Notes under the pieces: model-generated
What the model was told of the DNA's origin: nothing
Database searches by the model: none
The model's input: only the letters and a program-made list of their open reading frames with translations
Translations under genes and position numbers: made by a program
From: an uncultured Lachnospiraceae bacterium
Lineage (GTDB): Bacteria > Bacillota > Clostridia > Lachnospirales > Lachnospiraceae
Direction of reading: 5' to 3'
Length of the DNA: 6,757 nucleotides
NCBI GenBank assembly: GCA_934370915.1
Contig: CAKRNI010000139.1
Span: forward strand, 1-6,757
Shown: piece by piece, positions 1 to 5,559 of the stretch
Position numbering within the stretch: the stretch's first letter is position 1
Layout of the letters: each line of letters begins with the position of its first letter

Positions 1-1622
1 AAGAAGTCGCTTAAGCTGTCGCGGATAATGTTCTTGATCTTGCCCCAGTCGGATACGTGGCGCTCTAAGCAGTCTGCCACAGCCTGATCCACGATTGCCT
101 GAGCTTCTTCCATCAGATCCTCGGATTCACGCACATAGACAAATCCGCGGGATACGATATCCGGTCCGGAGAGCAGCATATTAGAATGCTTCTCCAGCGT
201 CAGGACAACGATGATGATGCCGTTCTGGGCAAGATTCTGACGGTCGCGGAGTACAATATTTCCGACATCTCCGACACCGAGTCCGTCAACGAGAACGCCG
301 CCGGACTGTACATGGTCGATCACGTCAGCTCCGCTCTCGCCGATCTCAAGAACATCACCTGTGTGAAGCATCACAACATTCTCTTTCGGGATTCCGAGGG
401 AGATTGCAAGCTCCTTCTGTGCCATTCTGTGGCGGTATTCGCCGTGGATCGGAATCGCAAATTTCGGGCGTACCAAAGCGTAGATCAGCTTGATCTCCTC
501 CTGGCAGGCGTGTCCGGATACATGGGTATCCTGAGAGATGACCTTCGCGCCCTTCATGGAAAGCTCATTGATCACTCTGGAAACAGCCTTTTCATTTCCC
601 GGAATCGGTGTGGAGCTTAAAACGACCACATCGCGCGGAGTGATGGAGACCTTTCTATGCATGGAGGATGCCATTCTGGAAAGGGCCGCCATGGACTCTC
701 CCTGGCTTCCTGTAGTGATGAGGACCGTATCCTCCTCCTTATAATTCTTTAACTGTTCAATATCCACAAGGGTTCCGTCCGGGATATTGATGTATCCAAG
801 CGCCTGGGCCGTTCCGATGACATTGACCATGCTGCGGCCTTCCACAACGACTTTTCTGCCGTACTTGCATGCAGAGTTGATCACCTGCTGGACACGGTCC
901 ACGTTGGATGCGAAGGTAGCGACGATGATGCGGTTCTGCTGATGCTCCGCAAAGATCGCATCGAAGGTCTTTCCGACTGTCCGCTCCGACATGGTAAATC
1001 CAGGACGGATCGCATTTGTGGAGTCGCAGAGGAGTGCGAGAACCCCTTTCTTTCCAAGCTCCGCCAGTCTCTGAAGATCTGTCACATCACCGAATACCGG
1101 GGTATAATCGATTTTGAAGTCACCGGTATTTAAGATGATTCCTGCCGGTGTGAATACTGCAAGGGCAGCGGCATCTTCAATGGAGTGGTTCATCTTGATA
1201 AATTCTACGCGGAAGCAGCCGAGATTGATGGACTGTCCGTGTTTTACGACTTTACGCTTTACGCTGCGCAACATGTTGTTCTCTTCGAGTTTATGGTCAA
1301 TTAAACCCATGGTCAGCTTTGTTGCATAGACCGGCGCGTTCACCATTTTTAACACGTACGGAAGCGCTCCGATATGGTCCTCATGACCGTGGGTGATGAC
1401 AAATCCTTTTACCTTCTCATAATTGTCTTTTAAATAAGTCACATCCGGAATGACAAGGTCGATTCCGAGCATATCATCGCTCGGGAACGCAAGGCCGCAG
1501 TCCATAACGATGATGCTGTCACCGTACTCGATAGCTGTCATGTTCATTCCGATCTGTTCCAGTCCCCCGAGAGGGATAATTTTGACTTTGCAGTCTGCTG
1601 TATCATTTTTCACGTTCTTCAC
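1..1622 (-). CDS. rnj: Ribonuclease J (metallo-beta-lactamase/beta-CASP RNase), C-terminus cut by window edge
   Basis: Cytoplasmic RNase with 5'-to-3' exonuclease and endonuclease activity, acting in mRNA decay and rRNA maturation in Firmicutes. The minus strand is open for 540 codons and runs off the left edge. It reads KVKIIPLGGLEQIGMN near the N-terminus, the zinc-binding motif HGHEDH at residues 78-83, NTGDFK with the metal-ligand Asp at 168, and PIHGEYRH with His 393 and 398 (beta-CASP/RMMBL region). The last visible residues are IIRDSLSDF, close to the usual family end at about 555 residues, so only about 15-20 residues are missing. The start is GTG at 1622, 9 nt after AGGAGG (1637-1632). 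A second in-frame GTG lies at 1613, and a nearer ATG at 1629 is out of frame and only 2 nt from the SD. It is last in the five-gene block, 86 nt after the Fur gene. Family assignment is very secure; whether it is a J1 or J2 type cannot be told. Confidence 0.96.
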   Translation of the reverse strand, partial: MKNVKNDTADCKVKIIPLGGLEQIGMNMTAIEYGDSIIVMDCGLAFPSDDMLGIDLVIPDVTYLKDNYEKVKGFVITHGHEDHIGALPYVLKMVNAPVYATKLTMGLIDHKLEENNMLRSVKRKVVKHGQSINLGCFRVEFIKMNHSIEDAAALAVFTPAGIILNTGDFKIDYTPVFGDVTDLQRLAELGKKGVLALLCDSTNAIRPGFTMSERTVGKTFDAIFAEHQQNRIIVATFASNVDRVQQVINSACKYGRKVVVEGRSMVNVIGTAQALGYINIPDGTLVDIEQLKNYKEEDTVLITTGSQGESMAALSRMASSMHRKVSITPRDVVVLSSTPIPGNEKAVSRVINELSMKGAKVISQDTHVSGHACQEEIKLIYALVRPKFAIPIHGEYRHRMAQKELAISLGIPKENVVMLHTGDVLEIGESGADVIDHVQSGGVLVDGLGVGDVGNIVLRDRQNLAQNGIIIVVLTLEKHSNMLLSGPDIVSRGFVYVRESEDLMEEAQAIVDQAVADCLERHVSDWGKIKNIIRDSLSDF

Positions 1623-1631
1623 GATTCATAA

Positions 1632-1637
1632 CCTCCT
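1632..1637 (-). promoter_or_regulatory. Shine-Dalgarno site deciding the rnj start
   Basis: AGGAGG on the minus strand. It sits 9 nt from GTG 1622, 18 nt from the in-frame GTG at 1613, and only 2 nt from the out-of-frame ATG at 1629. An in-frame TGA lies directly upstream of ATC-GTG, so no earlier start exists in the RNase J frame. Spacing favours GTG 1622. Confidence 0.8.
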
Positions 1638-1708
1638 GTATCTGTCCGGTTTCTTCGTCTCCGGAGCCAGCCAGTGTGTGTTCGACCAGCGCAAACGAAT
1701 ACGCAGAT

Positions 1709-2185
1709 TTACTGGACAGTTACTTCTTTCTTTTCAATTTCCTCATTCTTCTTCCTGCATTCACTGCAAAGTCCGTAAAGCTTTACCTCGTGGTTCGTCA
1801 CAAGAAAGCCTAACTTCTCCATAACCTCCTCCTCCAGACTGTCTAAAAGGTCAGATTCCAGAGAATATACCTTTCCGCAGCCGGTACAGATGGCATGGTG
1901 ATGGCGGTGTCCCGACGCGCTTTCTTCACCGTTCAGCTCATACCGGGTAAAACCGTCATCAAAGGTGACTTTGTTGATCACATGCAGGTCTGAAAGGACC
2001 TGTACGGTCCTATATATCGTAGCCAGCCCGATCTCCGGGCTGTTTACTTTCGCCAAATCATAAATTTCTTCCGCAGTCAGATGTTCCGCCGGATGGGACG
2101 CTATCATATCAAGTACCATCATACGCTGGTTTGTCACTTTCAGTCCTGCCTTGCGCAGCATTCCTTTTACCGTTTCATCGTTCAT
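1709..2185 (-). CDS. fur: Fur-family metalloregulator (ferric uptake regulator type)
   Basis: Metal-responsive DNA-binding repressor of 158 residues. The winged-helix domain (about 1-88) contains TNQRMMVLDMI and the recognition-helix region GLATIYRTVQVL (53-64). The dimerization domain has a His-rich metal region HRHHH (93-97) and His132. Two CxxC pairs, C100/C103 and C140/C143, form the usual structural zinc site. The YRTV recognition helix and the HHH motif resemble Fur more than PerR, which normally has YNNL there; Zur cannot be excluded. The tail after C143 is charged and glutamate/lysine-rich. The open frame extends upstream to 2287, but that part is Arg/Gly-rich and unlike the family. 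ATG 2185 gives the family N-terminus and lies 9 nt after GGGGGA (2200-2195). The gene follows DUF1292 by 176 nt and precedes rnj by 86 nt. Fur-family membership is secure; the metal is inferred. Confidence 0.93.
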   Translation of the reverse strand: MNDETVKGMLRKAGLKVTNQRMMVLDMIASHPAEHLTAEEIYDLAKVNSPEIGLATIYRTVQVLSDLHVINKVTFDDGFTRYELNGEESASGHRHHHAICTGCGKVYSLESDLLDSLEEEVMEKLGFLVTNHEVKLYGLCSECRKKNEEIEKKEVTVQ

Positions 2186-2245
2186 TCTGCATCGTCCCCC
2201 AACATCCTGTCCTGCCAGACCTTCCCTCTGCCCGCGTTTTCTGCA

Positions 2246-2266
2246 GACAGCAGACGGTCTTCTGTC
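2246..2266 (-). other. Imperfect stem-loop in the DUF1292-fur spacer
   Basis: GACAG (2246-2250) pairs with CTGTC (2262-2266), followed inside by one mismatch, a 3-bp AGA/TCT stem and a triloop. A second small GC hairpin, GCCC (2325-2328) with GGGC (2333-2336), lies in the same 176-nt spacer. Neither has a U-tract on the minus strand, so they do not look like terminators. No convincing promoter or Fur box was seen here. Confidence 0.3.
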
Positions 2267-2361
2267 AGGCGGTCCTGTGTTCAGCAAGATTCTTTCTGAT
2301 CATCAGGCTCCGCCTTATTTCTTCGCCCCTGCGGGCAGATTTTCTGCTTTTAATATTGGAT

Positions 2362-2631
2362 CTACTGTTTCTCGAGATCTACATCATCGAGAAGCTCCGC
2401 GAAGATCTTCATGAGACCTTCCAGCTCATCCTCGTCTTCCACGAACTCATAGAGGGCATCCGCCTCATCAGCACCGGACGTATCCTTTAAGATATAGCAG
2501 TCGCCTTCCTCATCGTCATCTTCCGCGTCTGTGACAAGAAGATAGTTTGCCCCGTTTAATTTTGTCTCTTCCACAACATAGAATTCCAGTGTCTGGTCAT
2601 CATCGACCAGTGTGATCTTTCTCTCTTCCAT
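2362..2631 (-). CDS. DUF1292 family protein (YrzB-like), acidic, function unknown
   Basis: Small 89-residue cytoplasmic protein of the DUF1292 family. It opens MEERKITLVDDDQTLEFYVV, continues with the family-type NGANYLLVTDAED segment (about 27-39), and has a strongly acidic middle and tail (DDDEEGD, EFVEDEDELEGL). The last segment, about 66-87, looks like an amphipathic helix. No membrane segment, signal peptide or cysteine cluster is seen; there is one Cys at about 45. The start ATG 2631 lies 7 nt after AGGAG (2643-2639); an out-of-frame ATG at 2635 is only 3 nt from that site. It follows ruvX by 81 nt, matching the ireB-ruvX-DUF1292 order seen across Firmicutes (yrzL-yrrK-yrzB in Bacillus). 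The biochemical role is not established; the neighbourhood suggests a link to RNA or translation housekeeping, but that is inference. Confidence 0.9.
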   Translation of the reverse strand: MEERKITLVDDDQTLEFYVVEETKLNGANYLLVTDAEDDDEEGDCYILKDTSGADEADALYEFVEDEDELEGLMKIFAELLDDVDLEKQ

Positions 2632-2660
2632 ACATAGTCTCCTGTTTTAAGAATGTCCCT

Positions 2661-2703
2661 CTGCAGATTCGAAGGAAGCTCCTGTCCTCCGAAGCCCCTG
2701 CAG
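2661..2703 (-). other. Long stem-loop in the ruvX-DUF1292 spacer
   Basis: On the transcript strand, CTGCAG (2703-2698) pairs with CTGCAG (2666-2661). After a 4/1 internal loop, TTCGGAGGA (2693-2685) pairs with TCCTTCGAA (2676-2668), 9 bp including one G-U wobble. The apical loop is 8 nt (2684-2677). No U-tract follows, so it is not a standard terminator. It could stabilise or mark a processing site in the polycistronic mRNA; this is inference. Confidence 0.45.
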
Positions 2704-2712
2704 GTATCGTTT

Positions 2713-3144
2713 TTATTCTTCCTTCGTCCTCAGGCAATCCAGATAGCCCTGTAAGATCAGACCGGCAGCGACCTTATCGATCACAGCTTTTCTGTTCTCG
2801 CGGCGCACTCCGCTCTCCATCAGGATCTGTTCCGCAGCAACGGTCGTGAGTCGTTCATCCCAGTAATGCACCGGAAGTCCGGTACGGCGCTCTAACATTT
2901 CTCCGAAGGCTTTCGTCTTTTCGACGCGTTCACCCTCTGTATTATTCATATTTTTCGGAAGTCCCAGCACGATCTCCGTAACCTCGTACTCCGCGATCAG
3001 TTCCTCGATCCGGGCGCACGTCTTGCGCAGCTTGCTCTCGTCCTTGCGCTCAATGGTCTCGACACCCTGTGCCGTCAGGAGAAGTCCGTCGCTGACTGCG
3101 ACTCCCACGGTCTTTGAACCGAAATCCAGTCCGAGTATTCTCAT
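2713..3144 (-). CDS. ruvX: RuvX/YqgF family RNase H-fold nuclease (putative pre-16S rRNA maturation nuclease)
   Basis: Cytoplasmic RNase H-like nuclease of 143 residues, the normal family size. The family is implicated in maturation of the 16S rRNA 5' end and is historically annotated as a Holliday junction resolvase. The N-terminal signature [19 protein letters not shown] carries the first catalytic Asp (D7). [13 protein letters not shown] (61-73) is the conserved loop, WDERLTT (95-101) supplies E97, and the IDKVAA motif supplies D123, so the acidic triad is complete. ATG 3144 lies 8 nt after AGAGGA (3158-3153). The gene sits between ireB (93 nt upstream) and DUF1292 (81 nt downstream), the standard Firmicutes order. 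No defect is seen. Family assignment is secure; which substrate matters most in vivo is not shown by the sequence. Confidence 0.95.
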   Translation of the reverse strand: MRILGLDFGSKTVGVAVSDGLLLTAQGVETIERKDESKLRKTCARIEELIAEYEVTEIVLGLPKNMNNTEGERVEKTKAFGEMLERRTGLPVHYWDERLTTVAAEQILMESGVRRENRKAVIDKVAAGLILQGYLDCLRTKEE

Positions 3145-3181
3145 AAGCTCTGTCCTCTGCTAATTTTACTCATGGCAAAGC

Positions 3182-3205
3182 CAGCCGGATATACTTTCCC
3201 GGCTG
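3182..3205 (-). other. Inverted repeat in the ireB-ruvX spacer
   Basis: CAGCCGG (3182-3188) and CCGGCTG (3199-3205) form a perfect 7-bp GC-rich stem with a 10-nt loop. Downstream on the minus strand comes GCTTTGCC, with only three T in a row, so it is at best a weak terminator or attenuator and may simply be mRNA structure between ireB and ruvX. A smaller TCCGG/CCGGA pair (3227-3231, 3241-3245) overlaps the ireB stop. Confidence 0.4.
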
Positions 3206-3237
3206 TCTGCTCTGGTGTCATATCTGTCCGGAAAAAT

Positions 3238-3501
3238 CTACCGGAGTCTCGTATCAATATAATTCTCCATCAGTTCTTCCAGAATCTCGTCACGTTCAAC
3301 TTTCATAATAAGGCTTCGCGCGCTCTTATAGCTTGTGATATAGGTCGGGTCTCCGGACATAATATAGCCGACGATCTGATTGATCGGGTTGTATCCCTTT
3401 TCGGTCAGGGCTTCGTAGACTTCACGAAGGACCTCGCCAACCTCCATTTTTTTGTCTTCCTGTACTGCCTTAAAATATTGTGTATTACTGATATCGCCCA
3501 T
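3238..3501 (-). CDS. ireB: IreB family regulatory phosphoprotein (UPF0297/DUF965, YrzL-like)
   Basis: Small cytoplasmic protein of 87 residues. In Enterococcus the family is a substrate of the PASTA-domain Ser/Thr kinase IreK and a negative regulator of cephalosporin resistance and envelope-stress adaptation. The core is clear: [33 protein letters not shown], then [14 protein letters not shown] at the C-terminus, all family hallmarks. The N-terminus [11 protein letters not shown] has S5 and T7 as possible phospho-acceptors, T7 at the same number as one Thr reported in E. faecalis. The start ATG 3501 lies 5 nt after GAGGA (3511-3507). An in-frame GTG at 3513 would add four residues but sits 1-2 nt from its SD, so it is less likely. 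It is the first gene of the minus-strand block, behind its own promoter candidate and leader hairpin. No IreK or IreP is in the window. Confidence 0.94.
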   Translation of the reverse strand: MGDISNTQYFKAVQEDKKMEVGEVLREVYEALTEKGYNPINQIVGYIMSGDPTYITSYKSARSLIMKVERDEILEELMENYIDTRLR

Positions 3502-3520
3502 AAATATCCTCACGTCCTTT

Positions 3521-3552
3521 GGTGTTAATATAAACCAGATTTATATCAACCC
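3521..3552 (-). promoter_or_regulatory. Hairpin in the 5' leader of ireB
   Basis: Arms 3521-3534 and 3540-3552 with a 5-nt loop (3535-3539) give about 13 bp on the transcript strand, including one G-U wobble and a one-base bulge: GGGTTGATATAAA against TTTATATTAACACC. It begins about 10 nt after the predicted transcription start and ends about 10 nt before the GAGGA ribosome site. It could be a 5'-end stabilising stem or a dyad operator. The structure is seen in the sequence; the function is inferred. Confidence 0.5.
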
Positions 3553-3569
3553 TTTTGTTGCTATTTCTT

Positions 3570-3598
3570 ATTCTACCCTAATTTTATATTTTCTGCAA
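3570..3598 (-). promoter_or_regulatory. Candidate sigma-A promoter for the ireB-ruvX-DUF1292-fur-rnj block
   Basis: On the minus strand, TTGCAG (3598-3593), a 17-nt A/T-rich spacer, and TAGAAT (3575-3570). The -10 matches the consensus at five of six positions; the -35 is weaker, at three of six. The expected transcription start, near 3563, gives a leader of about 60 nt before ATG 3501. The site lies in the 129-nt gap after mtaB. Confidence 0.6.
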
Positions 3599-3630
3599 TA
3601 TAAACTTACCGGCCGGGTCTGTCCCTGCGA

Positions 3631-4950
3631 TCAGGCGAGAAGGAGGATCTCCTCCGTCAGGAATTCCTTTAAGGTTCCGGAAACAAACGTATTTTTTAAT
3701 GCCTTTGGATCGCGTCCGTCAAGGCGTACAGCCGCCTTCACATATTCCTTCGTGTACCCGGTCATGTAACTCTCGCCGTCGATGGTCACCGGCTCCTCCA
3801 AAAGGATCTCCTGCTCTGTACCAAGGAAGGAATTCCGGTATTCCCCGGACATCTTCTTCTCAAGCTTCAGGAGAACGGCGCTCCTCTCTTTCTTCACCGG
3901 CTCCGGAACCTGATCAGGCATCCGGTCCGCGCGGGTTCCGGCACGTCTGGAGTACGGGAACACATGCATCTCATAGAAATGTACCTTTTCAAGGAATTCT
4001 CTTGTGGTCTCGAAATTCTCATCCGTCTCAGCCGGAAATCCGACGATGACATCCGTCGTGATCGCCGGGTTATGGAAGTATTTTCTGAGGATCTCGCAGC
4101 GATCGGCGTATTCCTCACATGTATAATGGCGGTTCATGCGTTTTAAAGTATCATCACATCCGCTCTGCAGGGAAAGATGAAAGTGCGGGCAGATCTTTGA
4201 GAGCTTTGAAAGCTCCTTTGCAAACTCCTCCGTGATGACACGGGGCTCTAAGGATCCGAAACGGATGCGCTCGATCCCTTCGATCCCATGAAGCCTCTTG
4301 ATCAGGGTCAGGAAATCGATCCCTTCATCCTTGAAATCAACGCCGTAGGAGGTCAGATGGATCCCTGTCAGGACGATCTCCCTGTAGCCTTCCTCCGCCA
4401 AGATCTTTACTTCCTCTTCCACGTCCTCCGGACGGCGGCTTCTGACGCGTCCTCTCGTATACGGAATAATGCAGTAGCTGCAGAACTGGTTGCAGCCGTC
4501 CTGAACTTTAATGAAGGCACGGGTATGCTCTGCCTGTTTTTTGATATGGAGTTTCTCGTATTCATTGGAACCCGCAAGGTCCGTGATGGACTCTTTGATC
4601 GCTTTTCCCGCGAACCACGCATCCAAAAGCGGAACGAGGTCCGCCTTGCGGTTATTCCCGATGATCAGATCCACCGCGGCGTCCTCTCTCAGCTTGTCTG
4701 CCGCCGCCTGGACATAACATCCTGCCGCGACCACCACCGCGTCCGGATTCTTTGCCTTCGCCCGGTGCAGCATCTGTCGGGATTTTTTATCTGCAACATT
4801 CGTCACGGAACAGGTATTGATCACGTAGACATCCGCTTTCTCTTCAAAGCTCACGATCTCATAGCCGGCGGCCTCCAGAAGCTGTTCCATGGCCTCTGTT
4901 TCGTATGCATTTACTTTGCAGCCAAGATTGTGCAGCGCTGCTTTTCTCAT
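3631..4950 (-). CDS. mtaB: tRNA (N6-L-threonylcarbamoyladenosine-C2) methylthiotransferase MtaB
   Basis: Radical-SAM enzyme that converts t6A37 to ms2t6A37 in ANN-decoding tRNAs. It has 439 residues, normal for the family. The N-terminal UPF0004 domain (about 1-120) holds the three cluster cysteines: C11 in HNLGCKVNAYE, C47 in NTCSVTN and C78 in AAGCYVQ. The radical-SAM core follows with CNQFCSYC (C153, C157, C160) and PYTRGRVRSR. A C-terminal TRAM-like region (about 375-437) contains MTGYTKEYVKAAV. LGCKVNAYETEAM and the overall pattern favour MtaB over MiaB or RimO. ATG 4950 lies 7 nt after AAGGAG (4963-4958) and gives the usual N-terminus; the frame stays open to 5079, but that extension is unlike the family. 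It is divergent from the HPr-like gene. No clear terminator follows, so read-through into the ireB block is possible. Confidence 0.95.
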   Translation of the reverse strand: MRKAALHNLGCKVNAYETEAMEQLLEAAGYEIVSFEEKADVYVINTCSVTNVADKKSRQMLHRAKAKNPDAVVVAAGCYVQAAADKLREDAAVDLIIGNNRKADLVPLLDAWFAGKAIKESITDLAGSNEYEKLHIKKQAEHTRAFIKVQDGCNQFCSYCIIPYTRGRVRSRRPEDVEEEVKILAEEGYREIVLTGIHLTSYGVDFKDEGIDFLTLIKRLHGIEGIERIRFGSLEPRVITEEFAKELSKLSKICPHFHLSLQSGCDDTLKRMNRHYTCEEYADRCEILRKYFHNPAITTDVIVGFPAETDENFETTREFLEKVHFYEMHVFPYSRRAGTRADRMPDQVPEPVKKERSAVLLKLEKKMSGEYRNSFLGTEQEILLEEPVTIDGESYMTGYTKEYVKAAVRLDGRDPKALKNTFVSGTLKEFLTEEILLLA

Positions 4951-4957
4951 ATTCAAT

Positions 4958-4963
4958 CTCCTT
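4958..4963 (-). promoter_or_regulatory. Shine-Dalgarno site deciding the mtaB start
   Basis: AAGGAG, 7 nt upstream of ATG 4950. It supports this start over the in-frame ATG at 5079, which would add 43 residues with no family resemblance. Confidence 0.85.
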
Positions 4964-5057
4964 GTAATTACTGGGGTAGCTCTTCCGCCATGCAGGTCTG
5001 CGACACATTTTCCCGTTTCCGGCATCGCATGGCTGAACTTTTTATTCAAGATACCTC

Positions 5058-5086
5058 TTGACTTTTCATGCATGTCCATTTAGTAT
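5058..5086 (+). promoter_or_regulatory. Candidate sigma-A promoter for the HPr-like gene
   Basis: TTGACT (5058-5063), a 17-nt spacer, then TAGTAT (5081-5086). The -35 matches consensus at five of six positions and the -10 at four of six. The predicted leader of about 55-60 nt is A/T-rich and leads to GGGAGG (5136-5141), 9 nt before ATG 5151. Confidence 0.5.
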
Positions 5087-5150
5087 GAAGGTAGGTTTTT
5101 CTATTTTTTCATAAATAACAAAATACTCGAATATTGGGAGGAACACTGAC

Positions 5151-5387
5151 ATGAAAACCGTTAAAATTTCTTTAAACTCCATCGATAAAGTGAAGTCTTT
5201 TGTAAATGACCTTACCAAGTTTGATACTGATTTCGATCTTGTTTCCGGCAGATACGTCATCGACGCAAAATCCATCATGGGTATCTTCAGCCTGGATCTT
5301 TCCAAGCCGATCGATCTGAATATCCACGATGGCGGAAATACAGAAGAGATCCTTACTGTACTTGCTCCGTATATCATCGAGGCATAA
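5151..5387 (+). CDS. HPr-like (PTS HPr/Crh-fold) protein lacking the catalytic histidine
   Basis: Small cytoplasmic protein of 78 residues, slightly shorter than HPr (85-88). The recognisable part is AKSIMGIFSLDLSKPIDLNI (39-58), which aligns with the HPr segment around the regulatory Ser46 (here S41) and the following strand. The ending, NTEEILTVLAPYI, matches the last HPr helix. The HPr active-site motif GxHARPA is gone: the region reads NSIDKVKSF (9-17), without His or Arg. The only His in the protein is H59, outside the motif. It should therefore not carry phosphate in the PTS chain, but could still be a target of HPr kinase or a partner protein, as for Bacillus Crh. It is monocistronic, with its own promoter candidate and a strong terminator, divergent from mtaB and convergent with thiI. 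The fold assignment is good; the role is unknown. Confidence 0.85.
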   Translation: MKTVKISLNSIDKVKSFVNDLTKFDTDFDLVSGRYVIDAKSIMGIFSLDLSKPIDLNIHDGGNTEEILTVLAPYIIEA

Positions 5388-5399
5388 GAAAGTGTTTTT

Positions 5400-5433
5400 A
5401 AAAACTGCCGGAAACTAAATTCCGGCAGTTTTT
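5400..5433. terminator. Bidirectional Rho-independent terminator between the HPr-like gene and thiI
   Basis: Perfect 14-bp stem AAAAACTGCCGGAA (5400-5413) with TTCCGGCAGTTTTT (5420-5433) and a 6-nt loop. It lies 12 nt after the HPr-like stop, and on the plus strand the T-run continues to 5435 (seven T). On the minus strand five T follow the stem, so it can also end thiI transcripts, about 130-160 nt after the thiI stop. Confidence 0.93.
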
Positions 5434-5559
5434 TTGTTTCTTTTTCTGCCAGCACAGCTGCTTGATAACTCTGCAGCTACGCATCCTTTTTCCATTGTGT
5501 ACAGCATTTTTACCGTACCGCAATGTTTCTTTGCCATGAAACCGGAATACTGCATTTCA
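5434..5559. other. Non-coding gap after thiI
   Basis: No gene is supported here. The only structure noted is AGCTGC (5456-5461) with GCAGCT (5473-5478), an 11-nt-loop inverted repeat without a T-run. If thiI ends at the terminator at 5400-5433, this stretch is its 3' untranslated region. Confidence 0.5.

Noticed and set aside
186..620. Plus-strand open frame of 144 codons
   Set aside because: It is antisense to ribonuclease J, with no recognisable motif or ribosome site.
1645..1665. TCCGG/CCGGA inverted repeat in the fur-rnj spacer
   Set aside because: It is only 5 bp with an 11-nt loop and has no T-run; probably chance.
2186..2287. In-frame N-terminal extension of the Fur gene by 34 codons
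   Set aside because: It is Arg/Gly/Pro-rich and absent from the family. ATG 2185 has a purine-rich SD at 9 nt and gives the expected N-terminus.
2336..2353. Small hairpin GCAGA/TCTGC followed by TTTTA on the plus strand
   Set aside because: It has only 5 bp and a 3-nt loop, and no plus-strand gene lies upstream that it could terminate.
3608..3630. ACCGGCCGGGT near-palindrome after the mtaB stop as a terminator
   Set aside because: No T-run follows on the minus strand, and the possible stems are short.
4288..5061. Long plus-strand open frame of 257 codons
   Set aside because: It lies antisense to mtaB, whose motifs are unambiguous; this is a shadow frame.
5048..5078. Minus-strand promoter for mtaB (TGGACA, TATCTT)
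   Set aside because: The spacer is 19 nt and the -10 is weak. Such matches are common in A/T-rich sequence, so it was not listed as a feature.
4951..5079. In-frame N-terminal extension of mtaB by 43 codons
   Set aside because: It has no family resemblance and overlaps the HPr promoter candidate, while AAGGAG is ideally placed for ATG 4950.
5066..5455. Minus-strand open frame of 129 codons
   Set aside because: It covers the HPr-like gene and crosses its terminator; the plus-strand frame has the SD, the fold motifs and the terminator.
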